Origin: Cyclostephanos tholiformis
Taxonomy: Eukaryota > Bacillariophyta > Thalassiosirophyceae > Thalassiosirales > Thalassiosiraceae
Length of the DNA: 10,795 nucleotides
Reading direction: 5' to 3'
Assembly (NCBI GenBank): GCA_036939975.1
Contig: JALLPB010003507.1
Coordinates: forward strand, 1-10,795
A program made the position numbers and the translations under genes. Below the pieces are notes generated by a model. It saw nothing but the letters and a program-made list of their open reading frames with translations. It was not told where the DNA came from and ran no database searches. Each line of letters starts with the position of its first letter. Positions within the stretch are counted from its first letter, which is position 1. This document shows positions 1-8,020 of this stretch, piece by piece.

Positions 1-437
1 GTACCAATGAGCTTTACGTAACACTTTGTGTTATGGGCCTAGGTAGGCTAGTATTATAAATAATTCTCACGCAAGTACGTACTTAGGGCTGGGTAAATAT
101 CGGATTATCACTTTTTAGAAATAATTGCAAATTTAGATAGCTATAATATTTAGAAAAGGGATAAATACAGAATATATCGAAATATCACAAATTGGTCGAC
201 TCTAATCCAAAACACGTTGAAGTGCGTTTCCCCCCCTTCATCCCAAAATTACAAATTAGGGCCCGGTAAAGTTTACAATGAAAGACACATTTTCCTCTGT
301 ATAATTTGATATATTTCATGGAGTGTCTTTTTCTAAAGATCGTAATTTACATTTACGTATGTCTATCTATCAACTGTCATCCACACAACCCCCAGAGAGA
401 GAACAAAACATAAAACGCACCGCGCCGCCCTCCAACC
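1..437. other. AT-rich upstream region of DXR
   Basis: This stretch is AT-rich and broken by stops in all frames, in contrast to the GC-rich coding sequence that starts at 438. It presumably holds the promoter and 5' leader of the reductoisomerase gene. The last 50 bases before the ATG are A/C-rich with few T, as expected for a leader, and the start context is CAACCATGA. TATA-like stretches occur (for example near 305-317), but none can be assigned with confidence. I see no RNA gene or repeat here. Confidence 0.5.
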
Positions 438-2367
438 ATGAAGCTGTCCTCATCCTCGCTGCTGGCCCTATGCGGCGGATCCGTATTCGCATTAATCGTT
501 CGGGATGCATCCTCCTTCGTTCCTCATCCCCCCCTCCCTCGTCACGCCGCCGCCGCATCATCGACTACTACTACGACTACGACGACGAATACGGTCGTAC
601 TGAAAGTCTTCTCTCCCCCGGGTTCCTCGGGCACCGGAATGGGCTGGATCGATCCGTGTTCTCCCGTGAATACCGCCGACTCGCTGCGGAAGACGCTCGA
701 CGAATGCCTCAAGGGATCGACGTTCCAAAAGCGCATATCCATACTCGGTAGCACCGGTTCCATAGGGACGCAGACGTTGGAGATCGTCGACGCGTGTCCG
801 GATAACTTCGTCGTGGACGCGTTGAGCGCGGGGGGTAACGCCGAATTGATGGCCGAGCAGGTCATGAAGTACCGTCCGAGGGTGGCATCGTTATCCACGC
901 CGGAGGCCGCGGGTAGGTTGAGATCGATATTGAAGGAGAGGGGATGCGCGGACATGCCGGATATAGTGCATGGTCCCGAGGGCATCGTCGAGGCGGCGAC
1001 GGTATCCACGGCCGATACCGTCGTGACCGGGATCGTGGGAGCGGCGGGATTATTGCCCACCATCGAGGCGATCAAGCTCGGGAAGGACATCGCGTTGGCG
1101 AACAAGGAGACTCTGATATCCGGGGGGCCGGTGATCAATCCCCTCGTCGAGGGGCACGGGATCAACATGCTCCCCGCCGATTCCGAGCATTCGGCCATCT
1201 TCCAGTGCCTCCAGGGCGTGCCTCCCGGCGGATTGCGTAGGATCATACTCACGGCGTCGGGGGGGGCGTTCCGCGATCTGACCAAGGAGGAATTGTTCGG
1301 TATGTGCGAGACGGACAAGAGGGCCGTGCAGGCGAAGGCGACGACTCATCCCAATTGGGACATGGGAGCGAAGATCACGCTCGATAGCGCCACTATGATG
1401 AATAAGGGATTGGAGGTGAGTCGATTTTTTTTTTCGCTTGAGGGTGGGTCGGAAGTGTCATTTCGTGTCATCCTCGTCGAAATATCTTGGATGCGGCGGT
1501 TGGTCTTGAAGTAGTCAATTGCGTTTAACATCTAGAGGTTCGAGCATGTCGACACGACTGATTAGTAAATGCTCGAGGCATTTCATCGAAGTATGGACGC
1601 CATTGGGGGGCCATAGTCAATTTTGTCTTGATTTCAAAAACTCGAATGAGAGCGGAGATCGAAGTAGAGCGATGAGGAGAAATCAACAACTTGCAAATAC
1701 ACCTCTTCTCATCCGAGCCCGCGTTGACCCAGTCTCCGCGGCTACGGCTTGAATGTACAAACTTGTTTTATATTACCGATTCGAACATGCTCGCATAACG
1801 TGCAATCCCGTCACCACTTTCACAAACGCCCAGGTCATTGAGGCTCACTACCTCTTCGGGGCGAGCTACGATGACATCGACATCGTCATCCACCCCCAGT
1901 CCATCGTGCACTCGATGGTCGAGACGCAGGACACGTCCTGCATCGCACAGCTCGGCTGGGCCGACATGCGCCTGCCCATCGTGTACAGCATCTCGTGGCC
2001 GCATCGTCTAAGGATGCCGTACAAGCCATTGAACCTCGCCGAGATCGGTAGTCTCACGTTCAAGGCCCCCGACAGGGAGAAGTATCCGTGCATACAGCTC
2101 GCGTACGACGCCGGACGGATGGGCGGGACGATGACGGCGGTGCTGAACGCCGCGAATGAGGCCGCGAACGAAATGTTCCGCGAGGACGTGGGATTGGGAT
2201 TCATGGACATTCCGAAGTTGATAGAGGGCGCGATGGAGGCGCATAAGGAGGACTTTAAGATGAAGGGCGTAACGTTGGACGATATTCTGAGTTGCGATGC
2301 GTGGGCGAGGGAGTACGTCGCCGAGAATACGAAGAACATAGTGAAGGCTCCGGTAGTCATTATTTAG
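438..2367 (+). CDS. DXR: 1-deoxy-D-xylulose-5-phosphate reductoisomerase, plastid-targeted (two exons: 438-1415 and 1834-2367)
   Basis: DXR converts 1-deoxy-D-xylulose 5-phosphate and NADPH to 2-C-methyl-D-erythritol 4-phosphate, the committed step of the plastid MEP isoprenoid pathway. The spliced product is 503 residues (326 + 177). Residues 1-24 form a signal peptide, followed by A-S-S-F-V-P (24-29), an ASAFAP-type plastid motif, and a Ser/Thr-rich transit region. The catalytic part starts near residue 98, giving a core close to the roughly 400 residues of bacterial enzymes. Visible motifs are the NADPH loop GSTGSIG (104-110), ANKE (221-224), the metal-binding region PADSEH (D248, E250, H251), [13 protein letters not shown] (H304, W307), and MMNKGLE ending in E326. 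These match E. coli D150, E152, H153, H209, W212 and E231. Exon 2 continues with [19 protein letters not shown] and AVLNAANEA. All key residues are present, so it should be active. Confidence 0.97.
1416..1833 (+). other. Intron of DXR (418 nt, phase 0)
   Basis: The donor is GAG|GTGAGT and the acceptor is CCCAG|GTC. Removing 1416-1833 joins MMNKGLE directly to VIEAHYLFG, restoring the strongly conserved DXR sequence in frame. Read-through would add about 32 non-homologous residues and stop at 1514. The donor is followed by a T-run. I could not pick out a convincing branch point close to the acceptor. Short ORFs inside this stretch are not considered genes. Confidence 0.95.
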
Positions 2368-2379
2368 TAATGCGATTAG

Positions 2380-2402
2380 ATGCTATGTTTTGGACACGGT
2401 GA
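2380..2402 (+). repeat. 23-bp direct repeat, copy 1
   Basis: The 23 bases starting ATGCTATGTTTTGGACACGG occur here and again at 2431-2453, an exact match with a 51-bp period. The copy begins 12 bases after the DXR stop codon, so it probably lies in the 3' UTR or terminator region of that gene. The flanks differ between the copies. Confidence 0.85.
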
Positions 2403-2430
2403 ACAATATCAGAGGAATTTGGCCTAACAT

Positions 2431-2453
2431 ATGCTATGTTTTGGACACGGTGA
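2431..2453 (+). repeat. 23-bp direct repeat, copy 2
   Basis: This is the second exact copy of the 23-bp element found at 2380-2402. The 28 bases between the copies are not repeated after this one, so this is a pair of spaced direct repeats rather than a longer tandem array. Its function is unknown. Confidence 0.85.
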
Positions 2454-3354
2454 CTTATGTCAGACTTTGTGCTTGTAGTAGTTATGCACCATATGCCGTT
2501 AGAAACATGATTTGTCTTCAATTGACAATGCTAATTTCAAGCCTTAGCCTCCGAAGAATTCTGGCGGGCAATGACGGTTTTAAATATTTATTCTGCACGA
2601 ATATTTTCCACCGCGAGCCGAAACGACGAGATCATTGTTTTCGAACCGACCTCGATTCGAAAGCAACCGCCCATCGTCTAGGCAAATAGACGTCTTCGTA
2701 CGGGGGCGGGGTCGCACCAACTAACATTGGTCAAAACCCAACCTCAGCTTTACCATCGAATCTGGTGCCGGGGACGATCACGCATATCTCGTGCACCTTT
2801 CATATTCGTGCACCTCTTGTGCACACTCTAATATTCGGAGTTTGCCACAAGTGGGCAAACCGTGCATATCTCATGCCTTTTCGTTTTGTTGACAGAGGAA
2901 GAATATGCAAGGTGGACTCTATTGGCAGAGGCTACTCAGAGATCTTCTCTGTCTTTTTGACGAAATGTTGGGCCAAGCAAACAGGTCTCCCATGGCACCA
3001 AAAGACTGCTTGACTTCCTGCATCGAGGCCAACAGGGGATGGGGACGACCTCCTCCACATGAGTCGTCCCTCTGTGTCATACAAATAGATCACATACGAG
3101 ACATAGATAATATGTGCGCACCCCATCATAATACTGTAGTCAGACTGACCCCAATGACTGGTCGAAGCAAGTGAGAGGAGGGTGGGGATGAGCAGGATGA
3201 TGGTGGTGCCGCGTGGACTTGTCCTTCACGTGAAAACTAGTAATAGAGAGGGGTGAAATTTTCATTGCAGTGAAATTTTCAGATCACAATATCACATCAT
3301 TATTATTTGTCAATCAAACCTGATCACATCGCCTAAATTAATTCCAAAAGAAAC

Positions 3355-5178
3355 ATGGATAAGCTCATCGTTGCCAATACTCTCCTAAAGGTAGCTCGGG
3401 TTGAGCATGACCGTGATTACGAGGAGAAGATTAAGGCACAAGACGAGTGGGAGAGTAGGCTTCATGAGCGCATGAACCGGTTGATNGATTACGAGGAGAA
3501 GATTAAGGCACAAGACGAGTGGGAGAGTAGGCTTCATGAGCGCATGAACCGGTTGATCCAAAGGAAAAAAGAAATATCCGAGATCAATGGCAATCTTGAT
3601 GCCGCAGATGATGACCTTGTGGAGGTGAATGCTGGTGGAAAAATCGTGGTAGCCAAGCGTTCCACGTTGACTCAAATACAAGGGACCAAGTTTGAGGCAA
3701 TTTTTAGTGGACGCTGGGATAAGAAGTTGTTGCGAGACAACCAAGGGCGTATCTTCCTTGACGTCAATCCTACTTGTTTTCGGGCCATTGTCGACCATCT
3801 TAACGAAATGACGATCTCCTCAAAGGAAAGTCCACCAAGTCCTCCCATTGTTGAGGATGAGTGCAAACATCCCCTTCAACACCAGCTCGAAGTATTCGGG
3901 ATATTGCCAATGGTAGAAATGCCTGATAGTAACATCATTAAAGATCAAGATCGTTTTATCATACTGCATGATTGGCTCAAGGAAGGTGATTCGGATGGGA
4001 AGTTCTTCCTCCTTTATCGAGGTTCTCGCGATGGGCTGACAAATCAAGCGTTTCATTCGAAGTGTGACAACAAGGGCTGTACACTCACCATCATCGAAAC
4101 GACTTGTGGTATGGTCATTGGGGGGTATTCCAACACATCCTGGTCATGCAGTGGTAGCTATAGTGCGGCCAACAAGGCCTTCTTGTTTGTGCTCTCTGGC
4201 AGCGACATTCTGTCTCCCTGCAAAATGAAGTTAAAGAATGAAAATGACTCACATGCAACATGCCACAGTTTAAAATATGGTCCAACGTTTGGTGGTGGAC
4301 ACGATATGAGGGTTAATGGTTGTAATGTTTATTTTAACACAGGTTCGAGTGGCTACCATCCAGGCTCACTTCCTCATGGACGGTATACCATCAAAGAGAT
4401 GGAGGTGTTTCAGGTGACCAAGTCATCACTCCCAGCAAGAGCAGGAGCAAGAATTATAGCATCAAGGGGAATGCAACCTCAAGACAGAGCTGAACCAGTT
4501 ACCAGGTTTACCCCTGCCATCAACGAAGCAATCAATTCAAGACGAGCATGTCTGCTTCAAGCCGAAGCAGAAATGCTAAACTTCGAAGAGAGTTTTAAGA
4601 ACGAGCAGCTTTTCGTTGAGAAATTTGCATCGGGAGATGCACAGAATATCATTGCGCTCAACGTCAGCGGCACATTGATGGTGACAACACGGGCCACATT
4701 GTGCACAATCAAGGATTCTGTCTTGGCCCAGCAATTTGATGATTCCAAGTGGACAGAGCAAGGATGCAATGGTTCACCTGTGAGGGAATGGACGCCAGAT
4801 CAAGTGAATACTTGGGCAAAAAATATTGATGGTCTACCGGAGGAGGTCAGCGTCATGTTATATGAGAATGAAATCACTGGGCGCGAACTACTGTCATTGA
4901 GTCGTGATGATTTAAAGATGATGGGCATGAAAAGAGTTGCTAGTGTGGCTCTGCTGTTAAAGGAAATCAGCCTACTGGAGCATGGGACATTGATCGAACA
5001 CAGCCCGTATTGCTTTGGCAAGATTTTGGACTATCTTCGCTCGAAGCGTCTTCATTTGCTGGGGTTAATAAAAAATGAACCCGCCTTGCCTGTAGTCTGT
5101 GATTTGCAGAAGAATAGGTTTGAGAAAGTTGTTAAGTATTACTTTCCTGGCGATGCTGCAAGGTCCATTTTGGGCTGA
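3355..5178 (+). CDS. BTB/T1-TLDc-T1 protein with a SAM domain inserted in the second T1 domain
   Basis: As given, this is an uninterrupted 607-codon frame starting at AAAC-ATG. Residues 17-80 are highly charged and likely a coiled coil. A first potassium-channel-tetramerisation-like (T1/BTB) domain covers about 88-150 (VNAGGKIVVAKRSTLT, FSGRWD, FLDVNPTCFRAIVDHL). A TLDc domain follows at about 196-353 (LLYRGSRDGLTNQAFHSKCD, VIGGYSNTSW, ending YTIKEMEVFQV). A second T1-like domain begins at 431 (IALNVSGTLMVTTRATL, FDDSKW). It is interrupted by a SAM domain at about 476-541 (REWTPDQVNTWAKNIDG, ITGRELLSLSRDDLKMMGMK) and resumes at 545-600 (TLIEHSPYCFGKILDYLRSK). T1 and SAM domains oligomerise. 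TLDc is known from oxidation-resistance proteins and V-ATPase regulators, but the role here is unknown. The gene looks clearly less GC-rich than its neighbours. The 24 residues around X44 may be an assembly duplicate. Confidence 0.88.
   Translation: MDKLIVANTLLKVARVEHDRDYEEKIKAQDEWESRLHERMNRLXDYEEKIKAQDEWESRLHERMNRLIQRKKEISEINGNLDAADDDLVEVNAGGKIVVAKRSTLTQIQGTKFEAIFSGRWDKKLLRDNQGRIFLDVNPTCFRAIVDHLNEMTISSKESPPSPPIVEDECKHPLQHQLEVFGILPMVEMPDSNIIKDQDRFIILHDWLKEGDSDGKFFLLYRGSRDGLTNQAFHSKCDNKGCTLTIIETTCGMVIGGYSNTSWSCSGSYSAANKAFLFVLSGSDILSPCKMKLKNENDSHATCHSLKYGPTFGGGHDMRVNGCNVYFNTGSSGYHPGSLPHGRYTIKEMEVFQVTKSSLPARAGARIIASRGMQPQDRAEPVTRFTPAINEAINSRRACLLQAEAEMLNFEESFKNEQLFVEKFASGDAQNIIALNVSGTLMVTTRATLCTIKDSVLAQQFDDSKWTEQGCNGSPVREWTPDQVNTWAKNIDGLPEEVSVMLYENEITGRELLSLSRDDLKMMGMKRVASVALLLKEISLLEHGTLIEHSPYCFGKILDYLRSKRLHLLGLIKNEPALPVVCDLQKNRFEKVVKYYFPGDAARSILG
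3415..3557 (+). repeat. Exact 71-nt direct repeat around a single N (likely assembly join)
   Basis: Bases 3415-3485 and 3487-3557 are identical over 71 nt (both start GATTACGAGGAGAAG and end CGGTTGAT) and are separated only by an undetermined base at 3486. Repeat plus N is 72 nt, so the frame is kept and the protein shows the same 23 residues twice with X between. This is the pattern expected when two contigs whose ends overlap are placed side by side with a token 1-bp gap instead of being merged. If collapsed, the protein would be 583 residues. A true 72-bp tandem duplication of a coiled-coil segment is the alternative. Confidence 0.9.
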
Positions 5179-5413
5179 GTCAACATGGACTATTAGGATT
5201 TTTTTGTTTTTGTTTTGTGTGCACGTTCTCGGGAAGATCTGTGCTATAAGTCATAAATACTAAATACCTCGCGCATTTATCCAAACTAGCATTGGGTTGA
5301 AGAATTAGTTACGTTACGACGACTCATTTATTGTCATGATTCATTCTTGTCGGCAAAATATACCCCTGGGGTGCCTTTCAGCGCGAATATATAATTGTTT
5401 GAAGAAACTCAAA
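5179..5413. other. Convergent intergenic region
   Basis: These 235 bp lie between the 3' ends of two convergent genes. They are AT-rich, starting with a T-rich stretch at about 5197-5216 soon after the TGA of the + strand gene. The region presumably holds both 3' UTRs and polyadenylation signals. I see no gene in it. Confidence 0.5.
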
Positions 5414-6994
5414 TTATAACGGCGAATAAGCACTTTGCTCTTTAATCAAACGCTCAAACCCCATGACTGCAATCCAGCTAGCAAATATTCCGTAAGTCGT
5501 TAGTAATACACCCCCCAGCACAGCCTGGCTTAAAATGGCACTTGCCGGCACCCTCAACAATACAAAGGATTCGAATAGCATCGTTCCGCCCACGCCCAAA
5601 CATCCCACTCCCAACATCCCGCTAAGCGTCGCGAAGAATGGATGATGGTGAAAATGACGATTGCATGCCGAGGTGGCGGTATAAAGGGCATTCGATGCGC
5701 CGGCGAAAAGCGTGAGGCTGGCGAGGGATGCGACTTGGAGACATAACTGCCTCGCATCGTTGATGACTGCGTTCGATTCCGTAACCCCCCCGTGGAGCAG
5801 GCTTGACGCAAGCGCGAAAATGCATTTGCAAAGCGGTATACACCGCATTAAGGACGCCATCGCACCCAGGCGATAGACGAATGGCGTCAGATCCAGACGG
5901 CGGTCGTGGCGTTCGTTGCCATCCCTCTCCCGAAACGATCGTACCGGCCACGTCATCGCCGACCGTATCATCATCCCGCTACCACCCTCTTCCTTGATAA
6001 GCGCGCTGAAGCAGGCGAGGACGTTGTGCACGTTGACCGCGGCCGCGCTCAGTCCGAGGAAGGGCGCGCGTTTCGAGAGGTAGTACCCCCCGGCTTGACC
6101 GGCGAGGCAGAGCCCGCCGAAGACAGACAAGTGCAGTAGCAGTCTCGCCCGTATCGTTCGAGATGCGGCCGCCACCTCCTCGTCAACTTTTTCCGTCGTC
6201 GCCTTCGACGACAGGGATAGGAACCAGTCGCCCATCCTCTCGCCGTCGCCGCCGTCGTCACCGTTACCCTCGTCGGCCTCATTCATCATGTCGCGCCACA
6301 GCAAAAACGAGACACCGAAGGCCAAAGCGAACCCCGACGACAGCAGGGCAGTCGGTACCAAATTCGACGATGCCGAGGCAATCATCGAGGGGAAAAGGTC
6401 CTCCCTCTTCGACTTGTTCAGGATGGTGTCGAAGACGAGGGATGCCCACAGTGCCGTGACGATGCCGAAGTTGCGGGACTGCTGCGAAGACGTCGATGCC
6501 GCGGCCGTGGATGTTATGCTCCCGTGTTCCATCGACGATGATGACGAGGCTGATGCCAACGACGGCGTCTTTCGGTTAGCGGAGGACATTGCCGATTCGT
6601 CCTCGTCGTCGTTGTCGTCTTCGACGCCGCCATCAACTACCGTGACCTCCTCAACTTCCCCTTCGATATCTGTCTCATTTTCGGACGTGATGACATCGTG
6701 CTCATCGGTTGATTCGTCATCGTCATCATCGTCGTCGTCGTCGTCGTCATCGACGCCTTCGTCGTCGGTCCCTCCACCGCGAACCATCCCGAGGATGACA
6801 CTGTTGTCACGACCGACGACGTCGCCATATCGGGACGTACTCGAGGTCATGGCAAGGCAATGCTTCAGGTTCGCGGGAATGCACCGCGCGACCACCCCGG
6901 CATCGAACGATGGCGATTTCGGATGAGCGATGACGAGGCCGTGGACGGTAACGATCGACGTTACCAATGCGAGGGGCGGTAGCATTGGAAGCAT
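5414..6994 (-). CDS. Multi-pass membrane protein of unknown function with signal peptide and poly-Asp region
   Basis: The first ATG of the frame is at 6994, and codons upstream of it are open but lack an ATG. The product is 526 residues. Residues 2-23 are a hydrophobic signal peptide or anchor (LPMLPPLALVTSIVTVHGLV). A low-complexity acidic and Ser-rich region follows (about 76-175), including twelve consecutive Asp (82-93). From about 177 onwards there are seven or eight hydrophobic segments at about 177-192, 212-233, 285-304, 312-333, 372-400, 417-438, 453-479 and 486-512. They are linked by charged loops (240-285 and 334-372 are the longest). The signal peptide suggests entry to the endomembrane system or plastid envelope, but no clear ASAFAP motif is visible. 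I recognise no family. No intron is needed. It is convergent with the BTB-TLDc gene and divergent from CENP-X. Confidence 0.8.
   Translation of the reverse strand: MLPMLPPLALVTSIVTVHGLVIAHPKSPSFDAGVVARCIPANLKHCLAMTSSTSRYGDVVGRDNSVILGMVRGGGTDDEGVDDDDDDDDDDDDESTDEHDVITSENETDIEGEVEEVTVVDGGVEDDNDDEDESAMSSANRKTPSLASASSSSSMEHGSITSTAAASTSSQQSRNFGIVTALWASLVFDTILNKSKREDLFPSMIASASSNLVPTALLSSGFALAFGVSFLLWRDMMNEADEGNGDDGGDGERMGDWFLSLSSKATTEKVDEEVAAASRTIRARLLLHLSVFGGLCLAGQAGGYYLSKRAPFLGLSAAAVNVHNVLACFSALIKEEGGSGMMIRSAMTWPVRSFRERDGNERHDRRLDLTPFVYRLGAMASLMRCIPLCKCIFALASSLLHGGVTESNAVINDARQLCLQVASLASLTLFAGASNALYTATSACNRHFHHHPFFATLSGMLGVGCLGVGGTMLFESFVLLRVPASAILSQAVLGGVLLTTYGIFASWIAVMGFERLIKEQSAYSPL
6714..6755 (-). 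repeat. Trinucleotide repeat encoding poly-Asp
   Basis: On the + strand this is a run of GTC and CAT/ATC triplets, read as GAC/GAT codons on the minus strand. It encodes the twelve-Asp run of the membrane protein. Neighbouring sequence (6596-6625) has similar TCG/TCC-type triplets. Such triplet tracts are prone to length change, so the Asp count may vary between alleles. The same repeat produces long but meaningless open frames on the opposite strand. Confidence 0.8.
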
Positions 6995-7390
6995 CGTGTT
7001 TGATAGGTACCGTCGGCGCACGAGGATGGGGTGTGTTGTGTGTGTTTGTTTGTGTGTGTGTGGTCACGCTCGGCGGGCGGCGGATGTTTACGAAAGAGAT
7101 TCGTTCTTGAATTTTTGTATGATCGCTGGGCTGCTTCTGACTCCCATAAAAGCAATCCTCTAATTTATTCAGTAGCGAAGCTTGGAGTCAAACACTTTCC
7201 TTGGGCACATCTCTTCCCGCCCGAAAAACTTCCGAGGGATTATTCCACCACCTCTCTCCTCTGTCACTTGCGCCCGCCGTCGCAACCACCGCCCCCCTCG
7301 TAGTTCCTCCCCCCCCCTGCCCCCCCCCCCTCCTTCGCAGCCGCCAATCACAATCGCCCTCCGCCGGCCTCGCCATCGTCGCAACAAGGA
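6995..7390. promoter_or_regulatory. Shared divergent promoter region, membrane protein / CENP-X
   Basis: These 396 bp separate the minus-strand ATG at 6994 from the + strand ATG at 7391, so both promoters must lie here. It contains a GT-rich tract at 7031-7063. A C-rich, pyrimidine-rich stretch at about 7290-7336 includes C runs of 9 and 11 and lies in the probable 5' leader of CENP-X. No TATA box can be placed with confidence. Open frames across this stretch are products of the low complexity. Confidence 0.5.
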
Positions 7391-7844
7391 ATGATCATGC
7401 CCCCATCAAGCACGACATCCGACCATCGAGGGAACCGCGCAGGAGGCCGTCGTCCGTCGTCCACCGCGGCGACGATACCGACGAGTCTCACGAGACGATG
7501 CCTCCAACTGCATCATCCCGACCAAAGATACACCAAAGATGCGATCGAACTATCGTCCGAGTTTTTGAGGTTGCTCGTCATAGAAGCCAGGCGTCGGGCG
7601 GCCATCGAAGTGAGTCACTTGTCTCGTGTGTACTAGTGAATGAGGCCGAAGCGCGTAGCCGAACCGTTGATACTAATTACATACGCACTTTGACGAAAAA
7701 CAAAAAAAAATATTCCAATAGGCGGAATGCGAGGCCGGAGCCGAAGTCGAAGATAACGATGATCGGCGGAGGAAGAAAGGGGTTGAAATACGCGCTGATC
7801 ATATCGCGAAGATAGCCGCGGAGTTATTGTTGGACCTTTCATGA
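7391..7844 (+). CDS. CENPX: CENP-X / MHF2 histone-fold protein (two exons: 7391-7609 and 7722-7844)
   Basis: CENP-X (MHF2) pairs with CENP-S (MHF1) as a histone-fold heterodimer. The complex binds DNA, works with the FANCM helicase at stalled forks, and belongs to the CENP-T-W-S-X kinetochore complex. The spliced product is 113 residues (73 + 40). After a basic, probably disordered N terminus (1-30) comes the fold: SLTRRCLQLHHPD (32-44), then DAIELSSEFLRLLVIEARRR (50-69). Exon 2 adds an acidic/basic loop and GVEIRADHIAKIAAELLLDL (93-112). The order (R-x-L-x-L-H helix, DA-x-x-L helix with VxEA, then D-x-x-x-L and a terminal LLLD) matches the family, and human CENP-X also ends in LLLDF. The length slightly exceeds human (81 residues) because of the N-terminal extension. 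ATG 7397 is an alternative start. CENP-S is not in this window. Confidence 0.85.
7610..7721 (+). other. Intron of CENP-X (112 nt, phase 0)
   Basis: The donor is GAA|GTGAGT, the same hexamer as in DXR, and the acceptor is CAATAG|GCG. A branch-point-like TACTAAT lies at 7671-7677, about 45 nt before the acceptor, and the stretch before the acceptor contains an A-run. Splicing joins RRRAAIE to AECEAGAEVED and keeps the frame through to the C-terminal helix. Without splicing the frame stops at 7636, before the last helix of the histone fold. Confidence 0.85.
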
Positions 7845-8020
7845 GCATCGGTGGACGGTGGAATAACAATCATCATTTTGGAACAGTGCCGGCTTGTGCG
7901 GTCCATGCCCACAATCGTCGGCGTATTTTTCGACGGTGGAGAAAGTCATCTCTTCCAAAATGATCAAGAAGTGAAAGCGATTCGGTACTATTTATGCACC
8001 CACCATACGATTCTACGATA

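Larger units (their letters stand above)
2368..3354. other. Intergenic region without a convincing gene
   Basis: This 987-bp stretch separates DXR from the BTB-TLDc gene. Short open frames of 65-99 codons exist on both strands, but they overlap one another and none shows a recognisable motif. It contains a 23-bp direct repeat just after the DXR stop. An imperfect hairpin around GTTTGCCAC and GTGGGCAAAC lies near 2839-2861, beside a cluster of GTGCAC and GCATATCTC words (about 2780-2876). Two copies of GTGAAATTTTCA lie shortly before the next gene (about 3254-3281). The last 180 bp are presumably promoter and leader of the + strand gene at 3355. Confidence 0.5.

Noticed and set aside
542..1318. 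Long open frame (258 codons) on the minus strand opposite DXR
   Set aside because: It is antisense to a well-conserved enzyme exon. Its openness follows from the GC-rich codon use of DXR, and its product shows no motif.
2839..2861. Hairpin GTTTGCCAC/GTGGGCAAAC as a terminator or RNA gene
   Set aside because: The stem is short and lies far from the DXR stop. Hairpin terminators are not expected for protein genes in a eukaryotic nucleus, and no tRNA or snRNA pattern surrounds it.
2765..3174. Overlapping short frames (82 and 89 codons) before the BTB-TLDc gene
   Set aside because: They overlap each other and a minus-strand frame, lack any motif, and have no coding-like composition.
6288..6926. 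212-codon + strand frame with a poly-Ser run
   Set aside because: It is the complement of the poly-Asp and acidic region of the minus-strand membrane protein. The triplet repeat keeps both strands open, and the protein is low complexity.
6995..7021. Extending the membrane protein upstream of the ATG at 6994
   Set aside because: The nine extra codons would require initiation at GTG. In a nuclear gene the ATG at 6994 is preferred and it places the hydrophobic signal at the N terminus.
7201..7815. 204-codon + strand frame overlapping CENP-X in another frame
   Set aside because: It runs through the C-rich leader, both CENP-X exons and the intron, and its product is Arg/Pro-rich without motifs. 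The CENP-X reading explains the same DNA better.
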